Positions 47,826 to 54,049 of a DNA stretch of 54,049 nt are shown one piece after another. Under the pieces are notes generated by a model. The model searched no databases. It was not told the origin of the DNA and worked only from the letters and a program-made list of their open reading frames with translations. The position numbers and the translations under genes were made by a program. Within the stretch, counting starts at the first letter, position 1; each line of letters begins with the position of its first letter. This DNA comes from a virus. Location: positions 1-54,049 of IMG/VR virus record IMGVR_UViG_3300048011_000299. One strand, written 5' to 3'.

Positions 47826-49040
47826 ATGGACCAATCATTACTTAAAAGCTGCCTCAGTAATTCGTTCTATTCTGAAAACAAGGCAAAGCTAAGACCCTCA
47901 CTTTTTGATGACACACTAAAAGAAGTCTACACCACCATCGTATCAATGCATGATACATTTGATAAAGACCTCACCCCGCTAGAACTATTTAGTTACTGGA
48001 AGGCCAACAACCCCACTAGTACCGGTGCGTGGACAGCCGACATTCAAGACTTAATCAATTCAGTATCCAATGCCGAAGAGATAGATGATGTAGTAGCTGT
48101 CGATGTAATTGAAAACCTATGGCGTCAGCACATAGGCCTCGACATAGCCACCCTTGGCATAAAAATGTCTGAGGGCGATGCCTCTGCAATGGACCTACTA
48201 AAGTCTCTTCTAGACCGTGTCTCTGAAGGTTACATGCCTGATGACTTTGCTAACGAAGTAACTGATGACATCGATGAACTACTGGCCGTTGTCAGTAATG
48301 ATAACCGCTTCAAGTTCAACATCGACACACTCTCTAGAGAGGTCTACGGAATTGGTAGAGGCGAGTTTGGTGTCATAGCTGCCTACTCAAATGTGGGTAA
48401 GACTGCGTTTGCTATTAGTCTGTGTGCTGCACCGGCAGGTTTCTGCGCCCAAGGTGCTAGAGTAGGTTACATAGCCAACGAAGAGATTGGTAAGCGTACC
48501 AAGTTACGTGCGGTACAAGCGTATACCGGCATGACCAAAGATGAGATTGCTTTTGACTCTCGCGGAGCCGCTGCCCGTTATGCAGGTATTAAAGAGAGGC
48601 TGACCTTTGTCGATGCTCAAGGCTGGGATATCCAGATGCTTGAGGCTTACCTAAATAAGAAGAAGTTCGATGTGGTCATCGTCGATATGGCCGACAAGAT
48701 TGCACTCACTCAGCAATTTAACTCTGGGCATGAACGCCTGAGAGAACTCTACTACCGTCTACGTGAGGCCGCTAAGAAGTTTGACTGCGCCATACTAGGG
48801 CTATCACAAGCATCCGCTGAAGCTGAAGGCAAGACCCGTATTACTATGTCTATGATGGAAGGCAGTAAGCTGGGCAAGGCGGCTGAGAGTGATGTCATGC
48901 TTGGCATAGGCCGAATGAATGATCCTGATAATCCTGATGACCCTAGTCGCTGGATCACCGTGATGAAGAATAAGATCAGTGGCTGGCACGGCACAGTTCT
49001 CTGTAACCTGAACTCACAGACCTCTCGCTATGAAGTGTGA
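47826..49040 (+). CDS. DnaB-type replicative helicase (404 aa)
   Basis: RecA-fold hexameric helicase. Walker A is AAYSNVGKT (about residues 185-193), Walker B is VVIVDMADK (about 285), and further conserved parts include SQASAEAEGK and the C-terminal GIGRMNDPDNP. The first 130 residues look like the helical N-domain (EVYTTIVSMHDTFDKDLTPL). It is not fused to a primase. The start ATG 47826 directly follows an AAGAGAG site. It is the first gene of its own transcription unit. Confidence 0.88.
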   Translation: MDQSLLKSCLSNSFYSENKAKLRPSLFDDTLKEVYTTIVSMHDTFDKDLTPLELFSYWKANNPTSTGAWTADIQDLINSVSNAEEIDDVVAVDVIENLWRQHIGLDIATLGIKMSEGDASAMDLLKSLLDRVSEGYMPDDFANEVTDDIDELLAVVSNDNRFKFNIDTLSREVYGIGRGEFGVIAAYSNVGKTAFAISLCAAPAGFCAQGARVGYIANEEIGKRTKLRAVQAYTGMTKDEIAFDSRGAAARYAGIKERLTFVDAQGWDIQMLEAYLNKKKFDVVIVDMADKIALTQQFNSGHERLRELYYRLREAAKKFDCAILGLSQASAEAEGKTRITMSMMEGSKLGKAAESDVMLGIGRMNDPDNPDDPSRWITVMKNKISGWHGTVLCNLNSQTSRYEV

Positions 49041-49176
49041 TGATCTGCCGCCGCACCTTGCGCTGCTTCTGGAAGAAGTTGGCGTAATTAACCCCAAACC
49101 TGAGCCGCAGCCTGTAGTGCGTGACCTCTCATTTAAACGTCCCGAGTTGGATGAGAATGGGGAGCCACCGTGGTGA
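49030..49176 (+). CDS. Hypothetical protein (48 aa)
   Basis: MKCDDLPPHLALLLEEVGVI then NPKPEPQPVVRDLSFKRPEL; Pro-rich. Overlaps the helicase end by 11 bp and the polymerase start by 7 bp. Supported by continuous coding and by the GGGGAG site for the polymerase inside it; unrecognised. Confidence 0.55.
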   Translation: MKCDDLPPHLALLLEEVGVINPKPEPQPVVRDLSFKRPELDENGEPPW

Positions 49177-51332
49177 AATGGCTTGTATTGGATTTAGAGA
49201 CAACGGTTCAGCGAATAGATGGCCGAATAGATAACAGCCCTAAAAACCCTGACAACAGGTGTGTGTCTGCTCACTACGGCTGGCTTGGGTTGGAGACTGT
49301 AGATGAGGTTCACACAGACCTGTGGCATCACAAAGAACTACACTCTCCTGATGGGATAGACCGCCTGAAGCAGCACCTCGCTGAAGCAGACGGCATGATA
49401 TGCCACAACGTGAAGTTCGATGCTGAGTGGCTTCTGGAGATGGGCTTTGAATTGCCGCCTATCGTCAGAGACACGATGATAACAGAGTACCTGTTAGCCA
49501 AAGGACAGCGTAGGCTGCTTAGTCTGAAGGAGAGCGCTCTACGGCGTAAGACTGAGAGCTTAAAGAAGTCTGACCTAGTCGATGAGCTATTTAAAGGCGG
49601 CACATGCTTTTCTGAGATGCCGTTGGATGTAGTAGTCGAGTATGCAGAGGCTGACGTTAAGGCCTGTGGTGAGTTGTATATAGCCCAGCAAGACATCTTA
49701 GCCCGTGAGCATAATCTCAGCCTGAAGAAGGTCATTCCCTTTATGAATGAGATGCTGTTGTTTCTCTGCGAGATAGAGATGAACGGGGTCAAGATCGATA
49801 GGGATGCTCTGGCAGAGGTTGAGGCACAGTTTACCGAAGAGAAGGCCGCTCTAGAGATAGACCTGAAGCGTATTGTCGAACAGGTGATGGGTGACACGCC
49901 TATTAATCTAAATTCTGGTGATGATATGACCAGAGTGATCTACTCGCGGGAAGTCATCGACAAGGCCATACACAAGCAGACGTTTAATATAGGAACCAAT
50001 GAAGCCGGTAAGTCACTAAGACCACCTTTTGAGTTCATCAAGTATCCTAATAAGTTTGTGGACGCAGTACGGACCACAACCAGAGTTGTTATGAAGCAGT
50101 CTGCCTCGCAGTGTCCTGACTGTGGCGGCTCCGGTACTATCCAGAAGTACAAGGTCAAAACTAAGACTAAGTTAGGTAAGAAGTATCGTGTGCAGGGTGA
50201 GCCTTATAAGAATAGGTCACGGTGTGCTGTCTGTAATGGCGTAGGAGCGATATACACCTCGACAGGCGTAGTTGCTGGCCTAAAGATGGCTCCTAGTACA
50301 GCCTACGATGCCAGCATCGGCGGGTTTAAGTCTGACAAGGTTACTATACAGCGTCTGATTGAACAGGCAGATCGCAAGGATAATTCTACAGCCGTAGAGT
50401 TCCTGACTAAGCTGTCACGACTAAGTGCGGTCTCTGTTTATCTGGATAGCTTTGTGGCTGGTATTAAGAGGGGTACTCGCGCAAGCGGGTTTCTACATGC
50501 CAACTTCAATCAGTGCATTGCTGCTACGGGTAGACTGTCGAGTGGCGGCGGTATGTCATTGAACTTACAGAACCAGCCTAAGAGAGGTTTTCCTGTTCGT
50601 AAGTGCTTTGTCAGTCGGTTCCCAAACGGTTTACTTTTAGAGTCGGACTACTCAGCCCTTGAATTTCGTACCGCGTGTGAGTTGTCGAGAGACAGTCAAG
50701 GCTTGGCAGACGTACTAGAAGGGAAGGACATACACAGGCAGACTGCAAGTATCTGTCTACAGAAGCCGCCTAACGAAGTCAGCAAGGATGAGCGTCAGGG
50801 CCATAAGTGGGCCAGCTTCCAGCCACTTTTTGGCGGCACTGGGGCCGGTCAGCCTGATCATATAAAGGCATACTTCAGCCGTTTCTATGAGATATACGAG
50901 GGTATATACGGCTGGCATCAGTCACTAATGAATGGCACCTTAAAAGATGGCACAGTAACCACACCTAGTGGCCGTCAGTATTTCTGGCCGAATGTCACTA
51001 GAACCAAAGCAGACAGAGTATCAAATGCCACTCAGATACTGAATTATCCAGTCCAAGGCTTCAGCGCAGACTTAGTTCAATTAGCCTGTATAAGAGCATT
51101 TAGACTGTTTAAGGAGAGAAAACTACAATCAAAACTGATACTTACGGTACACGACAGTTTAGTGTGCGATACACATCCTGATGAGGTAGATCAGGTCAGA
51201 GAAGTTCTTACAGAGGCCATGACTAAGGTCAGCGAAGAGTCAAAAGAGCGGTTTGGCTACTCCCTTGTTGTGCCGCTCGACATAGAAATAAGTCGCGGTA
51301 AAAACTGGCTAGATCAGGAAGAATATGTTTGA
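49170..51332 (+). CDS. Family A DNA polymerase with 3'-5' exonuclease and DnaJ-type zinc finger
   Basis: A 720-aa replicative polymerase. Exonuclease motif I is LVLDLETT (D8, E10), motif II-like CHNVKFDAEW, motif III YAEADVKAC (about 160). Two CxxCxGxG-type knuckles (CPDCGGSG 315-322, CAVCNGVG 352-359) form an inserted zinc finger like half of DnaJ. Polymerase motif A is DYSALEFR (D493). The O helix is R542...K546...F550...F554, so the Pol I site 762 is Phe and Y766 is Phe. Motif C is TVHDSLV (D662). GTG 49170, or GTG 49173 with the GTGA overlap, is the start. Confidence 0.93.
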   Translation: MVKWLVLDLETTVQRIDGRIDNSPKNPDNRCVSAHYGWLGLETVDEVHTDLWHHKELHSPDGIDRLKQHLAEADGMICHNVKFDAEWLLEMGFELPPIVRDTMITEYLLAKGQRRLLSLKESALRRKTESLKKSDLVDELFKGGTCFSEMPLDVVVEYAEADVKACGELYIAQQDILAREHNLSLKKVIPFMNEMLLFLCEIEMNGVKIDRDALAEVEAQFTEEKAALEIDLKRIVEQVMGDTPINLNSGDDMTRVIYSREVIDKAIHKQTFNIGTNEAGKSLRPPFEFIKYPNKFVDAVRTTTRVVMKQSASQCPDCGGSGTIQKYKVKTKTKLGKKYRVQGEPYKNRSRCAVCNGVGAIYTSTGVVAGLKMAPSTAYDASIGGFKSDKVTIQRLIEQADRKDNSTAVEFLTKLSRLSAVSVYLDSFVAGIKRGTRASGFLHANFNQCIAATGRLSSGGGMSLNLQNQPKRGFPVRKCFVSRFPNGLLLESDYSALEFRTACELSRDSQGLADVLEGKDIHRQTASICLQKPPNEVSKDERQGHKWASFQPLFGGTGAGQPDHIKAYFSRFYEIYEGIYGWHQSLMNGTLKDGTVTTPSGRQYFWPNVTRTKADRVSNATQILNYPVQGFSADLVQLACIRAFRLFKERKLQSKLILTVHDSLVCDTHPDEVDQVREVLTEAMTKVSEESKERFGYSLVVPLDIEISRGKNWLDQEEYV

Positions 51333-51357
51333 TTACCGCGCTTAACTAATGTATAAT
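51329..51357 (+). promoter_or_regulatory. Strong sigma70-type promoter
   Basis: TTGATT, 17 bp, perfect TATAAT, about 27 bases before the ATG of the 51384 gene; the -35 box overlaps the polymerase stop. AAGGA precedes the start. It gives the downstream nuclease genes their own supply. Confidence 0.72.
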
Positions 51358-51383
51358 GTAAGTTCACTTTTAAGGAAATAAGT

Positions 51384-52202
51384 ATGACTGACTTAGTATT
51401 ACAAGATAACAGCTTAACGATTGAAGAAATTAGCGCACAATTGGGTGCTGCCTCTACATCATCAGGGCCGTCAATCCCTGCCGTAGGGATGAATTATGAT
51501 GGTGAAATGGGTCCAATGGGCGCATTCTATTTAAAGACCGGACAAGACCAAGTCTACGCCACAGAGAACGTAAGGTTCAGGGCATTTAGTAATCACATCC
51601 AGTACCAGCACTGGGGTGATGACGGTCTAGTAAACAAATCCTTACTAGTGAAAAATCAACGCGAGGAAGCCCGTGATCAATTGGGCGGCATTATGTGTGG
51701 GATGCCTACTTATGAGCAGTCTATTCAAATGTCTCCTCAAGAGAAGGAAAAGTACAAGGACATTGACCGTTACCGTATTATTAGAGGCATAATTAATTAC
51801 ACAGGCAAGACATCGGATGGCCGTGAGGTCACTATCGAAAACCAGCCTTGCCTCATGTCTTTAAAGCGTAAGAACTACGGACCGTTCTACCACGATGTGA
51901 TGAAGAAGATGCCCCGTGGCATGAACCTCTGGGATTTCGAAAACATTCTGTCCAAAGACACACAAACAAACTCATACGGTAAGAAATACTACGTCATGCA
52001 CTTTGCTCCGCAGTTCGGTAGTCCAATTCCAATGGATCAACTTACTTACGACAGTCTGGCTCATGTCAGTGGTTTAATTACTGCTGAGAATAAGCGTATC
52101 GAGGAAGCCTATAAAGAAGCCAGTATGCAAGCAGTTGATGAGGCTGAAGCTGCTCGAATTATGGATGAGGTAAATCCCTTAGAAGCGGATTACCGCGTAT
52201 AA
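51384..52202 (+). CDS. Abundant early protein, possible ssDNA-binding or recombination partner (272 aa)
   Basis: Not recognised by family. MTDLVLQDNSLTIEEISAQL at the start, a beta-rich core (ENVRFRAFSNHIQYQHWGDD and YRIIRGIINYTGKTSDGREV) suggesting an OB-like fold, then an acidic helical C-terminus (AVDEAEAARIMDEVNPLEAD). Its own strong promoter indicates high expression. It lies between polymerase and exonuclease, where many phages have a single-strand-binding or annealing protein. Inference only. Confidence 0.72.
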   Translation: MTDLVLQDNSLTIEEISAQLGAASTSSGPSIPAVGMNYDGEMGPMGAFYLKTGQDQVYATENVRFRAFSNHIQYQHWGDDGLVNKSLLVKNQREEARDQLGGIMCGMPTYEQSIQMSPQEKEKYKDIDRYRIIRGIINYTGKTSDGREVTIENQPCLMSLKRKNYGPFYHDVMKKMPRGMNLWDFENILSKDTQTNSYGKKYYVMHFAPQFGSPIPMDQLTYDSLAHVSGLITAENKRIEEAYKEASMQAVDEAEAARIMDEVNPLEADYRV

Positions 52203-52972
52203 TGGGCATAGTCGAAGGCATGTCAAATGAGGTGTACCACTCCCAAAGTGGTATATCCTCAACCGCCGTTAAGACGGTGTACAAGAAGTCTCTTGCCCAT
52301 TGGAAGGGCGAGAAACGCAAGCAGACATCTGCTTTCTCTATGGGGTCTGCCGTTCATGCTCTCCTGCTAGAAGAAGATCGTGACTTAGTTATTAAGGGGC
52401 CGAAGACTAGGGCGTCTAAAGGCTTCAAAGAGCTTGAGGAGAATGCTGAAGATGATCAGGTAGTGCTTACTGAAGTAGAGTATCACGTAGCACATCGCAT
52501 GGCTCAGGAGACCCTGAAGAATGAGACCTGCCTAACTGCTCTACGGCATCAGAACCGTAAGAATGAGGTCTCTATATTCGCTGAGTGTGAGCGTACTGGA
52601 TTAATGCTTAAAACAAGGCCTGACCTCTACATACCTTCAGAGGGTACAGTCTATGACGTTAAGACTACTCAAGATGCCAGCCCTACAGGGTTCGCGCAGG
52701 AGTGCTGGAAGTACAGTTACGATTTACAGGCAGCATTCTACTTATACGTGTGCAACTTAGCTGGTATCTTAGTAGAACGCTTTCATTTCCTTGCCGTGGA
52801 AAAGGCTGCTCCATACGCCAGCCATATGCACGTAGTCAGTCCAGAGCTACTAGCGAATGCCACGGAGCGTATGCATAGGACACTGGCTGTCATTAAGGAC
52901 GCTAGTGATAAGGAAGATTTTGGTACTGGGTGGGGCGAGTATACAGTCCTAGACCTCCCGAAGTGGCTATAA
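52202..52972 (+). CDS. RecE/RecB-type PD-(D/E)XK exonuclease (256 aa)
   Basis: DUF3799/RecE-like nuclease. Motifs: MGSAVHALLLE (about residues 47-57, family HxxxxE part), ERTGLMLKTRPDLYI (D in RPD about 149), VYDVKTT (D-x-K about 160-163), then YDLQAAFYLY and LAVEKAAP. It should degrade double-stranded DNA 5'-3' for recombination or host DNA recycling. It overlaps the upstream stop (TAATG) and the next gene. Confidence 0.85.
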   Translation: MGIVEGMSNEVYHSQSGISSTAVKTVYKKSLAHWKGEKRKQTSAFSMGSAVHALLLEEDRDLVIKGPKTRASKGFKELEENAEDDQVVLTEVEYHVAHRMAQETLKNETCLTALRHQNRKNEVSIFAECERTGLMLKTRPDLYIPSEGTVYDVKTTQDASPTGFAQECWKYSYDLQAAFYLYVCNLAGILVERFHFLAVEKAAPYASHMHVVSPELLANATERMHRTLAVIKDASDKEDFGTGWGEYTVLDLPKWL

Positions 52973-53340
52973 CCCCACAGAGTGCCAAAGCGAAGGGCCG
53001 AAGACATCAACAATGGGTCAGAGATAAAATTCTCGCTCTCTTTCCCAAAAAGCTCCTCCCAGACGATGTCAGAAGCACTTCTATGGGCGCTGGCGGCGAA
53101 GACGTACAACTTAGTCCTGCCGCCAGACGCCTGTTCCCATACTCCGTAGAGTGCAAGGCATTTAAATCATTCGCAATCTACAAGGTGATGGACCAAGCGG
53201 CAGAGAACTGTCCGAAGGGTGCGGAGCCAATCGCCATTATCAAAGCAGATCGCCAAAAACCTTTGGCTGTCATGGACGCAGACCACTTCTTTAAATTGAT
53301 TGGGAAAAATAGTGCCAAAAATAAACCTGCCCGAAAATAG
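52963..53340 (+). CDS. Holliday-junction-resolvase-type endonuclease (125 aa)
   Basis: PD-(D/E)XK-like: SMGAGGEDVQLSPAARRLFP has the family's acidic pair (ED), followed by YSVECKAFKSFAIYKVMDQA with E-x-K (ECK), then EPIAIIKADRQKPLAVMDAD. This S-M-G-x-G-E-D ... ECK arrangement is known in phage endonucleases annotated as resolvases. The start is GTG 52963 (alternative GTG 52930); no strong ribosome-binding site. It would resolve recombination intermediates. Confidence 0.78.
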   Translation: MAITPQSAKAKGRRHQQWVRDKILALFPKKLLPDDVRSTSMGAGGEDVQLSPAARRLFPYSVECKAFKSFAIYKVMDQAAENCPKGAEPIAIIKADRQKPLAVMDADHFFKLIGKNSAKNKPARK

Positions 53341-53629
53341 TATTCACGTAATGCTTACTCTTGATCCTGACAGTGGCAGCATGACCCTGTCCAGCCAAGG
53401 AAACATCCCAGAAACCTTAGACCCAGAATATGTGAAAGCCATGATGGATATATCCAATGGCCTCTGCATGATTTTGGAAAATGGTGTCGAATATCTAGCC
53501 ACAACCGGCTCCATTCTAACTGCTCTCGAAGAAGAGATGAGCGAAGAGGTGGTCTTTGAACCGGATGATGAGCTTCTGGATGCCGTGTCAGACGCAAAGA
53601 TTATTGATTTTAGCAAAAAGGTGCATTGA
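53312..53629 (+). CDS. Hypothetical protein (105 aa)
   Basis: GTG start (MPKINLPENSIHVMLTLDPD) with a GGGAAA before it; TTG 53300 is an alternative. Acidic and helical toward the end (SEEVVFEPDDELLDAVSDAK). Unrecognised; it lies between the nuclease and DUF3310 genes, overlapping the former by 29 bp. Confidence 0.6.
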   Translation: MPKINLPENSIHVMLTLDPDSGSMTLSSQGNIPETLDPEYVKAMMDISNGLCMILENGVEYLATTGSILTALEEEMSEEVVFEPDDELLDAVSDAKIIDFSKKVH

Positions 53630-53928
53630 TGAACGCTCGCAGTACAAAAATGACTTACGAAGATCATCTACGTGAACCTATTGATCAAGACCCTATGCCC
53701 ATCATGGATGTGGTCCATAAGCCGCCTCACTACAATAATGCGGGTATAGAGTGCATTGACGCTATGGAAGCTATGGTAGAGGGCGCTGATGTACAGCCTC
53801 ACGCCGCCTACTGTTGGCAGAATGCTTTTAAGTATCTGTGGAGATGGCCTTACAAGTCTAAGCCTCTGGAAGACCTCAAGAAAGCCCGTTGGTATCTGAA
53901 CCGGTTGATTGAGGAGCTTGAAGAATGA
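53629..53928 (+). CDS. DUF3310 protein (99 aa)
   Basis: Contains the family's core: PPHYNNAGIECIDAMEAMVE, then AYCWQNAFKYLWRWPYKSKP and LEDLKKARWYLNRLIEELEE. DUF3310 proteins are small phage proteins in nucleotide-metabolism and replication clusters with no established activity. ATG 53629 overlaps the upstream stop (TGATG), and its stop overlaps the MazG start (ATGA). Confidence 0.88.
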   Translation: MNARSTKMTYEDHLREPIDQDPMPIMDVVHKPPHYNNAGIECIDAMEAMVEGADVQPHAAYCWQNAFKYLWRWPYKSKPLEDLKKARWYLNRLIEELEE

Positions 53929-54049
53929 TCACTCAGGAAGATATCGACGCAGTGGCTGAACTAGCAGAGCCATTATCACAAGCTGGCTTACATAATATGC
54001 CAGATGACTGGGATAAACATAGGCATCCCTCGCCTCTGGAAATGGTATC
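53925..54049 (+). CDS. MazG-like nucleotide pyrophosphohydrolase (5' part; continues at base 1)
   Basis: Begins MITQEDIDAVAELAEPLSQA and runs to HRHPSPLEMV at the contig end. The last 29 bases equal bases 1-29 but for one base, and the frame is kept across the join. ATGA overlap with DUF3310 and a GAGGAG site 10 bases upstream support the start. Part of one gene with 1-390. Confidence 0.88.
   Translation, partial: MITQEDIDAVAELAEPLSQAGLHNMPDDWDKHRHPSPLEMV
54021..54049 (+). repeat. Terminal repeat: copy of bases 1-29
   Basis: Bases 54021-54049 match 1-29 with one difference (C at 27, A at 54047), a synonymous change in a Val codon. The overlap shows the map is circular or circularly permuted, as after assembly of a genome with no fixed linear end in the contig. 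The mismatch may be a population variant or a sequencing end error. Confidence 0.9.

Overview
The window is the near-complete genome of a short-tailed (podovirus-type) DNA phage, most likely infecting a marine alphaproteobacterium. It has no cellular housekeeping genes and no rRNA. The last 29 bases repeat the first 29 with one mismatch, and one gene (a MazG-type pyrophosphohydrolase) runs off the right end and continues at the left end, so the contig closes into a circular map of about 54,020 bp. Several traits recall, from memory and not from a search, the HMO-2011 group of SAR116/Roseobacter phages: genome size, a family A DNA polymerase carrying a partial DnaJ-type zinc finger, a B12-dependent ribonucleotide reductase, ThyX, and no phage RNA polymerase.

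Layout. (1) 1-2332, plus strand: MazG-like protein and class II ribonucleotide reductase. They end at a pair of interleaved terminators (2341-2470) that also close the leftward late operon. (2) 36783 down to 2466, minus strand: small early/late-type genes, an endonuclease VII-like protein, small and large terminase, portal, a 932-aa protein with an embedded methyltransferase-like domain, scaffold, major capsid protein, two tail-tube/nozzle-type proteins, four fibre-type proteins, a tail assembly chaperone, a GNAT acetyltransferase, a GH24 endolysin, overlapping spanins and four to five large or accessory virion proteins. Sigma70-like promoters are visible upstream of 36783, before the capsid gene (24325-24353) and before the acetyltransferase (14790-14818). 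(3) 36784-37609: a non-coding stretch of about 0.8 kb. (4) 41581 down to 37610, minus strand: a cassette of small genes with a DUF932-type protein, of a type common on plasmids and prophages, with a shared leader sequence and a cluster of GTTAAC palindromes. (5) 41939-46129, plus strand: small unknown genes, a tyrosine integrase and ThyX. (6) 46222-46264: a tRNA-Asn 3' half that is an almost certain attP. (7) 46443-54049, plus strand: primase, separate DnaB-type helicase, family A polymerase, a DNA-binding candidate, a RecE/PD-(D/E)XK exonuclease, a Holliday-junction-type endonuclease, a DUF3310 protein and MazG.

How it works together. Integrase plus attP point to a temperate lifestyle, integrating into a host tRNA-Asn(GUU) gene and rebuilding its 3' half. 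Replication and nucleotide supply (polymerase, helicase, primase, nucleases, RNR, ThyX, MazG) are carried rightward, and packaging, virion and lysis genes leftward. With no RNA polymerase gene seen, transcription should use the host enzyme, which fits the near-consensus promoters. No repressor gene could be identified. The best clues to a control circuit are repeated GTTAAC palindromes lying in or near promoters around 39.3, 41.65-41.9, 46.3 and 47.8 kb, and a perfect-consensus promoter at 35662-35690 that has an operator-like dyad but no gene downstream on its own strand.
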